Of a DNA stretch of 64,000 bases, positions 1-35,200 are shown one piece after another. Both the position numbers and the translations under genes were made by a program. The stretch comes from Lucifuga dentata. Taxonomy: Eukaryota; Chordata; Actinopteri; Ophidiiformes; Bythitidae. The stretch spans positions 1 through 64,000 of the forward strand of contig VXCM01002069.1 in assembly GCA_014773175.1 (NCBI GenBank). Reading direction: 5' to 3'. The notes under the pieces are model-generated. The model did not search any database, was not told the origin of the DNA, and saw nothing but the letters and a program-made list of their open reading frames with translations. Numbering within the stretch: the first letter of the stretch is position 1; every line of letters starts with the position of its first letter.

Positions 1-801
1 TTATTCGGGCTTGGGACCGGCACAAGGTGGACACTGGCTTGTGCCCTCTTGAGGCTGCATTTGCCCTCTGTGTATTCATTCATTTTCTATCCAGTGTAAA
101 TTTGTCAAGATTCTGTAAAATATGACCAGAATAAACTTATTTTTCTAATTCAAACACATTAAAAAAAAACGTTAAATGGTTAAGTGAACATGACAGTTTA
201 TTCATTGTTTCAATGTCCATATAAAAAAATACATGTTACTATCATCCATCCATCCATCCATCCATCCAGTTCTATCACAGAGCTCATACACACACAGATA
301 AAATCATTCNCATCCATCCATCCATCCATCCATCCAGTTCTATCACAGAGCTCATACACACACAGATAAAATCATTCACTCACAACGTCCATCCATAACT
401 TGGAGTTTTCAAATAAAACAGCCAAAAAGGGAATTTTACAAAATCTGAAGGCCAAACTGAACTATATTCACCTATAGCTGTTTGATGACATATTTAGCTT
501 TTTTTGTTGTTTTTTTTTTTGTCTTGTGACAACACAAAGGAAAAGTTTCCGTTTAAGCAGCGAACCTGATGTGAACCTAAAAACAACCATTAAACATTAA
601 CTGGAACACAAATCCAGGTATTTTCCAGGTAAATCCTGGTGCACGTGTTCTAATAAGTCATAAAACCAAACTCAGATATATGCTGTTAAAACACTTAAAG
701 GATTTTATAAATATATGTTAGGAATGCATGTTAACGTTGTGTTTACTGTAATAAGAACATACAATAAAAAGACTTTTAATTAAAAAAAACAAAACACACT
801 T
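1..801. other. intergenic / wdr35 3' flank
   Basis: No coding exon was recognised. It holds a CATC microsatellite (about 244-270), duplicated around the N at 310, and AT-rich sequence. The first 80 bases have the look of a dispersed repeat but I could not name it. Confidence 0.5.
197..202 (-). terminator. candidate poly(A) signal for wdr35
   Basis: An AATAAA on the minus strand, 1.2 kb past the wdr35 stop codon, is the only perfect minus-strand hexamer I found between the stop and the window edge. If it is used, the 3' UTR contains the whole inverted-repeat element at 802-1366. A variant signal nearer the stop is also possible. Confidence 0.3.
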
Positions 802-1366
802 AAAGGACCACACCAGTCAGTTTCCATGTTTAAGCCTAATATACACAACCCACACACATATAATGTTACTGACAATTTCCTAAACAGAAAACCGTATTTT
901 AGTTTTCCTGTTATTTTTCCAGATCCCCTAAGGTGATACACACACCTTAAAATTCAGTGCTTTGCCTTCCAACAGTTATGTACAATTGTAGAATCAAATC
1001 ATTTTAATTCCTCTGTAAAAGCCATTTTCTCTTGGGACTATATTTCCTGGTGGAGACATATACATCGTCTTCTATGCAGCTCCATGTTGGATCGGTTAAA
1101 TAAAGTTACTTCGACAAAAAAAAACTATTGGACATCGTGTTCGCTGCGATGGATTATTTACCACAATCATGTTTCAAATCTCTACAAGTTGATTTTAATA
1201 GCCTGCTGGAATGAAGTGACACCAATGGCAGTCTGGAAGGTAGGAAAAACAATCTAAAATGTACCGCTGTAGTAGTATATGTTGGGAAATGGTTGTCAAT
1301 AATGTAACATATAAGTGGTTTGTATTTATCGGGCTCAAACGTGCTCGATCACTGGTATGTTCCTTT
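802..1366 (+). mobile_element. TTAA inverted-repeat MITE, copy 1
   Basis: It begins AAAGGACCACACCAG and ends GGTATGTTCCTTT, with TTAA at both ends. It belongs to the diverged subfamily with Pu-CCAG instead of CCATACCA near the tip. It lies 34 bp past the wdr35 stop codon. Confidence 0.8.
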
Positions 1367-1399
1367 AAATTTGGTGAAAAGCAGTTTCCATGCAACTCT

Positions 1400-23200
<21,801 letters not shown>

Positions 23201-25350
23201 AGCGGTTAGCGGCTGATGTTCAGACTTATTTTAATTCAGTCTTAGTTAATTTTACTGAAGACGAAAACCTAATAACTCTTATTAAGGAGCTAAAGGCATA
23301 ACTTTCCAGCCCGGTGTGGCTAGTGAGCTAACGAAGCCTATAGCATTAGCAAGCTAGTTCACTAGCTAACCTTATCCAGCTAGTACCAAAAAGGATTTAT
23401 GCTAGCTAGCTACATGCTGTCTAGATGCAAATATTTGGGTTTAGTAGATAATAATGTCTGATAATAAGTTAACCAAAAAAAAAAAAAAAAGANAAAAAAA
23501 AAAAAAAAAGAGTCAAGGTTTATTGGTGTTAACTAGCAGACTTCAGATTTGTATTGCCGTAGCTTCCCTCGGTCTTCCGTGGTAACCGTACACCGGAAGA
23601 GTTGGTGCGACGGGCTTTCTGGTTGTTGTAGTTTTTTCTGGTTCCGCTCCGGTAATGGGTTGAAAAAGTCTGTTCCTTTGGTTTTGTTCATAAAAGGGAG
23701 GCAGCTTCTGTCTTGGATTTCATGTGGCACTCCAATAATTCCTGCTCCTGACAAATATTGCATACATTAATGTTTTTTAATGCACTATTTCAATCAATTA
23801 TGCTGGCTATTGCAAGATCAGAATAGAATAGAATAGAATAGAATAGAATAGAATAGAATAGAATAGAATAGACCTGTCCAGGCAAGCTGTACTGTGGCTT
23901 TTGCTAAATGAATGTTTGCATATGCTCTAATTCCTCAGGACCCTGCATAAGATAAACAGGTATGGGGAATGGATGGATGGACAGACTGGGCAATAATGAT
24001 TATTGCCCAATCTGTCCATCCATCCATTGGATTCCAATATCCATACCCNCAGACTGGGCAATAATGATTATTGCCCAGTCTGTCCATCCATCCATTGGAT
24101 TCCAATATCCATACCCATTAGAGATTGATGTCAATTCCCTAAGTTTTAGACTTTTCAAAATATTCAACCTTATTTAGACACATTTTTCAACTTTATTTAA
24201 AAATTTCAATTCAAAATTCAAAAATCATTTCAGCAAATTTCAATCAGTTTCAAACGATCATTTCTAACAGTGGTTCTGCATGTATGTAATCACCCCACAG
24301 TTTCTTCAGAAACTGCATCTTCTAGTTTTTCCTTCTAGCTTAAACAGTGAGTTTGATCTGATCTCACACACATTCAAGCCTCGTCCTCTATGCTCTGCAT
24401 CTTTTTTCTGACACACACACACACACACACACACACTCACTCCAGTCAGTAATGTGTGGATCTATGTCTTATCTAGGAATCATTCTCTTGAAATGTGGCA
24501 CTTTTCCAAAATGAGGAGTAACTGGCTCAACACACAGTAGGCATGTTGCTTCTTCTCTATTGATTTCCAGTGAAGCAGAGGTGAAGAGGCAATGTTCAAG
24601 TCTCCCTCCTGCGAAGTGATGGATGATGCTCAAACTTGTGAAATTTCCTCTCGTGCATGTTCACATGAACACGCTTGCGATGTGATCCAGGAAAGTTGAA
24701 AAATGTCCAACTTTTGATTGCTTTCGCCTGACGATGACCAATCAGCAGGGGGTTACATTGATGAATCAATGAGCTAATAGCATCTTGCTTAGTCACTGGA
24801 AGATAAACATGGATGAATAGTTAAGAAAACAATATAAAACCAATATCTAAAACAAAAACAAAAACACAAGGGTTCCATTATTTCAGAGTATTTAATGTCA
24901 ATGTGCAAATACACTCTCAACAGAAAACAGACCATACAGACTTCTGCTTTTTTTTTTTGNTTTTTTTTTTTTTTTTTTTTTTTGACAAATGTATCAAATT
25001 ATGCCAATGCAGAATACAATGATTTTACAATGAGAAATATCTGCACCACAAAATTGGATATAAACCTTGTTAGTTTACCCTGTTCTATGGCTAAATGACA
25101 AAATATGAAATACAGTATGTGTATGGTAGTCTGACAGGAGAAAAATTGCATGGGGATATTAAGTCAACAGAGCAAGTTCACATGTCGGGGTTTTGGACTC
25201 AAAATTGAGTGCAGTGAATATTTGTTAGACTCATCCCTGAATTTTTTCCCCTCCACCCGAAACAATTTCCTTACGCATACAATTTTACATTTCCCACAGT
25301 TTAAATAATTATCCAATGTCTACTGTGCAATACATTTTTTTAAAACATTT
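23201..25350. other. intergenic region between wdr35 and matn3
   Basis: The wdr35 promoter lies within this stretch. I see no TATA box; an ETS-like CCGGAAG sits near 23594. It also holds poly(A) with N at 23493, (GAATA)n at about 23820-23873, an N-flanked duplication at 24049, (CA)n at about 24412-24436, and poly(T) with N at 24960. No coding exon was recognised. Confidence 0.6.
23820..23873. repeat. (GAATA)n microsatellite
   Basis: About eleven pentamer units. Confidence 0.95.
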
Positions 25351-25926
25351 AAAGGACCATATCGGCCATTTTGCATGGTTCAGCCTACTATATTCAATTT
25401 TCATATATGTGAAATTGCTGACAATTATTTCCCAAAGGATAAATAGCCGTATTTCAGCTTTCCTGATATTTTGCAAAATCTCATAATCTTTCAAAATCAA
25501 ATATTCAAGTGATACACCCACCTTAAAAATCGATGTTTCACCTGCTAATATTTACACAGCCTTATGAAGTCCCGGTCATTAAATACAGGTCTTCTTTTGG
25601 GACTATATTCCCTGGTGGAGACATACATTCACTCTGCACTTTTTATTGCGCTTAAACGCTAAAATTACGTAACTTCAAAAAAACCCTGAATCCACAGGTT
25701 GTTCATGATGATGAACAATATCCCAAGAAACGTTTCAAGTATCAACAAGTTGATTTTAATAGCGTACCAGAATGAACTGAAACCAATGGTGGTCTGGAAG
25801 GTAGGAAAAACATTTTTTAACTCACCATTCCAGTAGTATGCTTTGGAAGTTATTGTTAGTAGCATTACGTGTGTGAAAATTGAATATATTAGGCTCAAAT
25901 ATGCAAAACGGACGGTATGGTCCTTT
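25351..25926 (+). mobile_element. TTAA inverted-repeat MITE, copy 10
   Basis: Forward orientation, TTAA-flanked, downstream of matn3. Confidence 0.85.
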
Positions 25927-26177
25927 AAGAAATTATCATGTTATAGAACTGTTACAGGCCAAATTCCATTTGGGGGCTTTTCTTTGCGCATTAATGCCAT
26001 AATTAGAGGGATAACAACAATGATCTCTTTGCATAAGAGATTAGATTTTTGTTTTGTTTCTTGTTTTATAAAATAGCTTTGGAGGTTTTTTGCTTTGCTC
26101 TGCTAAGAAAGAAAAAAATAATGTCCGAGCAGTGAAGAAATAGCAAAACTATATTTTCTCCATCAAAAGCAACTATG

Positions 26178-26183
26178 TTTATT
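26178..26183 (-). terminator. candidate poly(A) signal of matn3
   Basis: AATAAA on the minus strand about 290 nt past the matn3 stop codon, before any inverted-repeat element, is a plausible 3' end. Confidence 0.45.
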
Positions 26184-26472
26184 ATGAAATATAGATTAAA
26201 CTTTTAACATTTTTAACTTTACAACACTCTGCTTGTGCAGACTTTCTGATTATCTTCATTTTATAAGAGACTTTATAGTTATACCAGATAAATACTGCAA
26301 CAAATAATAGCAGACAATGTTGTGAATATGACAATACAGTTTTACAATACAGAGTCAATGTCAAATATTACATATTTTGTCAGAGATAGACTTTACAAAT
26401 AGTTTGAGGGCTACAGATCAAGTCTACTGGTCCAGACAAAGTGTAGTCTTTGCAAATCCTGCTGTGCTGGGC

Positions 26473-29400
26473 TTAGTACAGCTGTTGGTCTTCAATCAGG
26501 TTCACTTTGTGTGACAGCTCATCAAGTAGACAGTCAGTCAAGGAAACTGCATCAAATCAATCAAGGTGTTGTAGAGGAATTAATCTACATTTTGTGTCAT
26601 GGTAAAATGTTTAGAGTTTTGAATTATGGTTTAAAATTCACATAAATTGTAGACCAGGTTTTCCATCCATCCATCCATCCATCCATTAAATTAAATCAGT
26701 GGATCCTGCCTAGTTTCTTCAGGTGTGTCTCAGGAGTAAAAGGATATGTCTTCTGCTCAGCTCCTGAATGGTTGACTGGACTTTTTTCTGGAACAAAACC
26801 TGAGCTTCACACATGCAGGCATCTTGAGTTATTTCACTTCGCATTTCCTCTGAAAGAATCAGAAAAAAGAATTGGGAGAAAACAACAAGACATGAAAGCG
26901 ATGTTTCACCAGGCCAGCATAGCCACTTTGCCATAGTCTCTTTGGCTTTATGATATACTTTTCAAATGACAGCCCATTTTTTTTGGTTCTCTTTGTGGAT
27001 CTTTGATACCAACCGGCATCCCAAAGGCATCCCAGACTCTCAGAGTAATAATATAATAAAGACTGTTTCAGAGCAATTCAAGTGAAAGTCTGCTTTGTGG
27101 TTTTAAGATAAAAGTGGAGCTTAATAAAAAGCAATATGGAGGCCCATTTTTGGCATGTCACCAATTGCTTAAAATATATCTGTAACTGTTAATATGGACA
27201 ACTATGCCAAACATTTTGGACCAGATGAAACTTGATAAAAGTCATGTACAGTTTTATATGAAAACACAATACATTTTGATTAAACCATGTAGCAGAGGTT
27301 ACACACAAGTATGATTTTGCTTTTGTGACTGAGATTAGAAAAAAAAACATTAAAAATATTTCAAATCACTTCAGTGAGTTAGTCCACGAGGTTAGATGTA
27401 TAAAGCTTTAACTAAGATATTCAGACAAATGTTAACACAATTTAGGATCTCAGTGTATGTTAGAATCAGAAACAAGAATGCCAAATATTTAGCAGTTAAA
27501 ACACCCAAAAATACAAACCACAACTGCAACAGAAAGAAAAAGAAAAGAATTTCAACTTTCAATAGAGTCCCATGCCAAGGTGAGGGCCTGGCTTGCACCA
27601 AAGTCCTCTGTGAGCTCACACCACACTACCAGTGATGTTGTGGTCTCTTTTTCCTTGGACCAGCACACTTTTATGGGCTTAAAACTCAAATGGCTTGATG
27701 CTGGATCAACAGTCCAACAACATTGCTTGTTGTTGGACTCTGCAGCTTTGGAGATTGGAGGCAGGTTTCTGTGTAGATGAAGAATGAAAAAGTCATAAAT
27801 CGGGTGAGAATTAAATCCAGTGTTGACACATTGTAACCCTAGTTCTATAGGTTTGACCATGCTCCTAGTGCACACTGCACCCGTGCACTGCAGTTAAACA
27901 CACATACAGTAGACATTCTTGATCAATCAGGATGAGGATGATTCTTTTTTTATAGAGCTCTTTCTCATGGGGCCCTAATATGGCAACTCCAACTTCACTT
28001 CACTATCTCATGTGCAATAGCATGGCACCAAGGTTAAATGGCTGTGTTCATATAAAAATGGTTGGAATTCATATCTTTTGGCAGGTTCATATAAGCCACA
28101 GTTCAACAGGGCTCTTACAGGCTTACAAATACTACCGGCTGGGTAAATGGAGAATCTTCTTCCACTTAATGCAAAAACGAACCTTTTTAGGTACTGAGTC
28201 AGCTAAACTATATGAATGCTCACTTACTCTGGTATGGCAGAGTGTGACATGATCCATAGACATACTATAACTGGGGTGAGAGGTTGTTCTACTATCTAGC
28301 CATGAAAGACATGAACTAAATGTGTTGTTGGCAGCCATTTCTATCTAAGCCCCAGAAGCTTATAACTATAACTGAATATTCTCTTATCTTCCAGCAGTGA
28401 AGGTCTCCCCACTTCCCCATCCCCTATGGGGAATTCTATGAAGATGGAGCTGAGAGGCTTCACCTGCTGTAGCTCCTGCCTAGTAGCCAGTTATGCAGCA
28501 AGAAGAATCCCATGTTTTCCAGTCAGATGGCAAAATTTTATAGTCGGAATCCAAATTAAAGTGGATGCAGAGTGAAGTTGATGTGGCCTTATAAGGCAAA
28601 CCTCAACACAAAACATTACTGACTATGACAAGAGTGTTTCAGTGTCTGAGAGACGATCTGAGACCTGAGATACGATCAAGCCTATAGGCCTTAAAAGGGT
28701 TATCCTGCATGAAATATGGCATATGTGTGAATTTTGGTTTTAAAAGCTACAGCAGGTTTTTATTTATATAGAAAATTGGCATTTCACCTTGAATCAGTCT
28801 CCATACTTCATCATTGGTGGGAGAACATGTGCTGCCCAAACCGGTCACACTGTTCATTGTTCCATCGACCGTCTGTTGATGAGGCATTATGAAAGAGCAT
28901 TTAAGGAGCCTCTGGCCAGCTGTAGAAACCTTAGGTTATCATGGTTCTTTTGAGAAGTTGTGGAAGCCATGTGCAACACACTGCTCACCAGTCTCACACA
29001 TTTGCTCAAGTGAGTTGAGCTCAATACTGGCTGGACGACTTAGAACCCAAAACCCAGTCACAAGCACCGATTTCCAAAGTGCTTCAAACTTCTTAACATA
29101 ATAAGGCTTTAAGAGAAGATAGAAGTTCATGCAGGGCAAGAAAAACTTAATCCAAAGTAAAGACAATCTATGAAAAGTTTCAGTTGATTCCTGAGTTCTT
29201 ACGTGAGCATGTTTTCTGGTCTGCATTCAAAACATATCCCACTCGACACTTGCAGTGATATGAGCCATCACTGTTGATACAAATGTGCTGACAGCCGTGT
29301 CCCTGGGCACATGTATCCAAACCTGAAAAGAGACACTCCCATATCTGACTGACTTAATCAAAAGAAGTCTGTCAAGCAGTTCTTGATGGCTTTCTAAAAT

Positions 29401-32193
29401 TCAGAGAATCCCTTTGCCAAACCATGAAATCATTAGCTTTATGTGTCGCACACAAATCAAATACCACAAAGGTATTAAAACATGATGGTGCTTTGTGGAA
29501 AACCTCAGATACTGGACCAAAGTACTAAGTACGTGTATTGAAAAAAATCCAGGTTCTTACGTGAGCATGTTTTCTGGTCTGCATTCAAAACATATCCCAC
29601 TCGACATATGCAGTGATATGAGCCATCACTGTTGATACAAATGTGCTGACAGTCGTGTCCCTGGGCACATGTATCCAAACCTGTAAAGAGACACTTCCAC
29701 ATCTAACTGGCTTTGTTAGATGACATGCAAGTAGCCTTTGATCCTCTGATAATTAGATATTATTCCTTTAACAGACCACATCTATAAGTGTATTCCAATC
29801 ACAATGCATGTTGCAAGCATTTACAACTTGCAGTGACATGTGTTTTTCATCATCTGAACAATGTATCCAACCATCAATCACATGTTAATGCAAGATGTAA
29901 ATGGAGGATTTGTTGAAGGTGTCTTTGAAGGTGCTAACAAATCCTGTTGGGATGCTTTACAGCCAATAAAGACAAATTCATGTACTGCTAATCACAAACA
30001 ATTGAAAAGTTTCTTACGTGAGCATGTTTTCTGATCCACGTTCAACACATATCCAGCTCGACACTTGCAGATGTACGAGTTCCCACTGTTGACACACATG
30101 TGCTGGCAGCCGTGTCCCTGGGCACACATATCTAGTTCCAAACCTGAAAAGAGACACTCACATCTCAGTGTCTTATCCTTGGGACTTTAAAAAATAATCA
30201 GCTTGTTGTGCCTTCGGTCACAGTTTCTTCTACAAAAATACATGGTTGGCTCCCATGTATTTCCTGCACAGTTTTCGAAAACCCTAAATCAGCAAAAAAA
30301 GCTGAAATGTGGTGTCTCCACAGCACCAAATACATCACCAGCCATCCACAGGGAGCGTTTGGAGCTCTTGTTTGATACTTTGGCACTCAACATGGTCATG
30401 CTTTGTGAAAATCTGAGATACTGGACCAAAACATAGACACAAAAAATACATATATTGAAAAAAAAAAAAAAAAAAANAAAAAAAAAAAAAAAAAATGCAG
30501 GTTCTTACGTGAGCATGATTTCTTGTCTGCATTCAATACATATCCCACTCGACATTTGCAGTGATATGAGCCATCACTGTTGATACAAATGTGCTGACAG
30601 TCGTGTCCCTGGGCACATTTATCCAAACCTGAAAAGAGACACTTCCACATCTAACTGACTTTGTTTGATTACAGTCAAAAAGCCCTTAGCTTACTGTGAG
30701 TCCTCTGATTGGCTACTGTTCCTGTGACAGTAAAAACTAGCCATGTGCGCCATTTCTCTTGGTTACATTTTCAGTTCTAGTCTAGCAACCTTTTGGCAAT
30801 CTGAGACACTGCATAAGCATAAGAACATACAGTATATCTATCAGGAAGTGCCAAGTTCTTACGTGAGCATGTTTTACGGTCTGCATTCAACACATATCCC
30901 ATACGACATTTGCAGATGTACGAGTCACCAGTGTTGACACACATATGCTGGCAGTCATGTCCCTGGGCACATGTATCTGAACCTAAAAAAGAAACACTTG
31001 CACACCTAATTTAGTCAAACAACATCAGTTCAGACATTTGTTGAACTTATGAGAGACCAACATTTATAGACGCCATGGTCATCTACCCCGTGTCTCTTTC
31101 TGCATTGAATCAAACATCTAAAATAAGGAAACCAGAGACACCGCACTGCACCAAGACATTTGCATCAAATATATTGATAAGGTCCAGGTTCTTACGTGAG
31201 CACGTTTTCTCGTCTGCATTCAACACATATTCCATTCGACACTTGCAGATGTACGAGTCACCAGTGTTGACACAGATGTGTTGGCAGTCATGTCCCTGGG
31301 CACATGTATCTGTACCTGAAAACACTTCCATATCTAACTTACTTTGTTTAATTGCATTAATTATAGAGCCCTCAGTCAGTAATGGAGCCTATCATGAGAC
31401 AGCATTCCCTTATCAATTATAGAGGTCTGGCCATATGCGATGCACCTATGCTGGCATCATTTCCACCCTACATGCTCATCCAAGATGAACAAGAAATTAG
31501 TTTCACGATATACATGAGTCCACAATATAAACTTCCTCACCAGAGTTTGCTGAAGCGCTCTTTGGCAAAACACCAATTAAATGAGAAACATTTCAGTGTT
31601 TCAAAGAATGGGTTTAATAGACCTCCATCTATGCCCAGCAGTCCTTTGATTTCACTTTTTTCCAATATGAAGCCAGACTTTTATTGTCTTTTTAAAAGAG
31701 TTATCATGCAAATTCATTTCATAGTGGTATTGAAGACATCTTCTTCTAGATCTATTTCTGTAACTATTACAAATAGTTACACATGTAGTTGCATGTTTTT
31801 AGCTAACCAGCTAACTAACTAGCTTCTAGCTAAATGAATGTTTCAAGCTACACTTTGCCACACTATACCATGATGACAGATCAATAAGAAAGGATCTTAA
31901 GATCCAGGATCTTACGTGAGCATGTTTTCTGGTCTGCATTCAGCACATAGCCCACTCGACACTTGCAGATATACGAATCATCACTGTTTACACAAATGTG
32001 CTGGCAGTCATGACCCTGGGAACACGTGTTCAAACCTGAAAACACACACTTCTGTGTTTAACACACTTCATCGAATTACATCCATCAAGAAGAACTGCAG
32101 CACTGAAGCTTGTGATTACCATTCCAATTAACAAGTCATAGCCATGTGTGCAACAGAGCCAGTCTCCCAAATTCTTTCTTGTTTCCAAAAAAA

Positions 32194-32230
<37 letters not shown>

Positions 32231-35200
32231 AAAATAAAAATAAAAACCATCACTAATCAGCTTTTCTAAGCATGACGACAACATAACAAAGCTAATATGC
32301 AGAATGTCCACAACACACTTTCTCTTGCTGCCCAAATGGCAAATCTGGAGCAGCGATTTTTGTTAATTCTCCAGAGAATGGGTTCTGGAAACATTTAGTT
32401 AAGCACCTAAAATGGATTTTGAGAGAAATCCGAGACGCTGCACTACAGCATGGACAGCACACAGTATATTGGTCAATATAAGGTTCTTACGTGAGCATGT
32501 TTTCTGGTCTGCGTTCAACACATATCCGTCATGACACATGCAGAAGTAAGAATCACCATTTTTGACACAAATATGTTGGCACTCATGTTCCTGGAAACAT
32601 GCATCCAACCCTGAAAAGAAACATTTCCACATCTAACTCATTTACAATATCAGTTAAAGCTCTAGACCTGATTTTGATCTTTTGAACAGGCAACATTTCT
32701 TAAACATTTGTAAAGGCCATGATAATATGCCCTATGCCTCTTTCTGCATATCATCAATTACCTAAAATAATGGAGTTTTGCAGATGCAACAAAACATAGA
32801 CGTTAAACCTACTTATAAGGTCCAGGTTCTTACGTGAGCAAGTTTTCTGGTCTGCATTCAACACATATCCTGATCGACACTTGCAGATGTACGAGTCACC
32901 ATTGTTGACACAAATGTGTTGGCAGTCATGTCCACGGGAACATGTGTCTGAACCTGAAAAGAAACACTTCCACGTCTAACTTACTTAGTCTAACAACATT
33001 TTTGAATTTATGATGTGCCAACATTTCTTTAAACATTAGGAAGGCCATTTGACACGCATGCGCTATGCCTTTCTGCATTTGATCGAGCACTTCAAATAAA
33101 AGATTTCTGTATGAAAGCAAAGACACGGGATCTTACGTGAACATGTTTTCTGGTCTGCATTTAAAACATATCCCATTCGACACTTGCAGATGTATAAGTC
33201 ATCTTTGTTTTCACAAATATGCTGGCAGTCATGTCCCTGGGCACACGAATCCAAACCTGAAACGAGATACTCACACGTCTGACTGATATCTAACAATATC
33301 TATCATGGAGTACTCAGCTTTTGTGTGGAGCCTTTGACAGTTATTGCTTGTTCAAAGTTGACAATGACATCATTTACTCCCAATAAATCAGTGTTTAATA
33401 ATTTGTGGAACATTGTAATGATGGAATTATCAGCTACCAAAATTACAAAAGCTTGTTAAGGTAAGGCCTGGGAAAATGCTTTGTGTTTTGCTAAAAAAGG
33501 AACGAATATTTCACAATGAATATGTATGTGTATGTATATATGTATATGTATGGCATATTGTGTGAATTAATTAACCGTTTTGGGTTGGGTTTTGTTGTTG
33601 TTGTTGTTGTTTAAGAAAATGTGAGAATATAGCAGAGGTGTTAGTGCGGTTGTTTGGGAGGGAAAGGTTAGGGAATAGGGTTAGGGTAAAGGTTGTCTAA
33701 CCCTAAATTGGAAGGTAAGGATTATAGGGCTAAAGATTTGGACTTAGAAAAGAATTTAATATAATGATGATGATGATGATGATGTTGATAATAACAGTAA
33801 TAATGGTGCAACTGCTTTTTCTTCTGCAGTCTGTAGAATTATTGTTTTTGTCTGTTTATTTGTTGTTATCGTTTTTCTTTTTATGAAGGGATGATCTGAC
33901 ATATCTCCTGTCTATATTCAAAACTAATAAAAACTTGGTCAAAGACAACAAAAAAAAAGAAGAAATACTCCAGTGCATAGCGTTATGTCACATCTATTGG
34001 TACAATAGTCAGGTGCTTCATGTGAGCAGAGTCTCAGGGTACTCACGTAAAAGGCGTGAGCATGTTTTCTGGTCTGCATTTAAAACATATCCCTTTCGAC
34101 ATTTGCAGACATAAGAGTCATCGTTGCCAACACAAATGTGCTGGCAGTCGTTTCCTTGTGCACAAATATCAGAACCTGAAAAAAATTATTCCCACAGCTG
34201 ACTTGACTTATAGGCTTATGAGATGACATTTTGTTTAGTATCAGCCTCCAACAGCTACAGTACCTTTATTTTTACAGTCCTCTCCTCCACATCTTTAGTT
34301 GAAAGTAAACTGAATACTGGCTGCTTTAGTGTCCATACAGAGATTGTGGAGCTTATGTGTTAGATTCTTATGTGAACATGTTTTCTGGTCTGCATTCAAC
34401 ACATATCCCACTCGGCACTTGCAGATGTGCGAGTTGCCGCTGTTCACACAAATGTGCTGGCAAACATTTCCCTGGGTGCATGGATCTGAACCTGAAACAA
34501 TATGACTAACTAATTCAATCTAAAGACCTCAGCAAAGAATCCCTGAGGCAATTCTATTCTGCACAACTTTACATTTTACTGGGCTCTAAGCGGGCTTTGA
34601 CCGCTCGTCTTTAGATATCCACACACTGAAAAGCTGCACATGTTCTGTAATTCTGGATGAGTTTACGTGGTCTGTCCCTGTATAAAGTCAGTGCTCTGTC
34701 TTTAGGAAGTCTGATTAAGTTTTTACTGTCAACTTCTGTTCTGTGTAACAGAGCAGATGTCTGAGGGGTGGAAGCTTTAATAGTCAGAGATGTAGCTGAT
34801 GCAATCAATGAGGTGGGTTACAGAAGCAATTCTAGCTGGCTTAAAGTAACAATGTGGGGGGGGNGGGGGGGGGGGGGAGTGTTATTTAGCCCATCACCTT
34901 CTACATAAGGCTAGAAAAGATGGTTCCATGGATGCCAGTTACAAGCGGAGCCTTATGCTGCGTTCCAGACAACTCAGAACTCGAAAATTTCCGACATCCT
35001 ACTTGAAAAAAAATGGAATGGCACTTGAAGTCGGAGCCCCAGCTTGGAAACTCAGACCAAATCCATCTACTCCGACTTCATAAGGATGATGTCACTCAAC
35101 ATGACGTCATTCAACATGGCAGCATGGAAGCCAGCTTTGTGAATGTAAATAATCATCTAACAGCTGAATAAAGTATTTTTTCCTTGCATTACATTGAAAT

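Noticed and set aside
184..369. Open frame made of repeated Ile-His-Pro-Ser units
   Set aside because: It is a CATC microsatellite read in frame and duplicated around an N, not a protein.
23570..23600. RFX X-box candidate for wdr35 (GGTAAC half-site near 23580)
   Set aside because: Only one half-site fits the consensus. The other half does not match, and the distance to the start codon is large.
26719..26747. C-terminal extension of matn3 reading [10 protein letters not shown] then stop
   Set aside because: This is the AT-AC intron read as coding. Splicing gives the expected heptad-repeat end.
34855..34882. Poly(G) run as a G-quadruplex regulator
   Set aside because: It contains an assembly N and sits in a matn3 intron. 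Its length is unreliable and no context supports a role.
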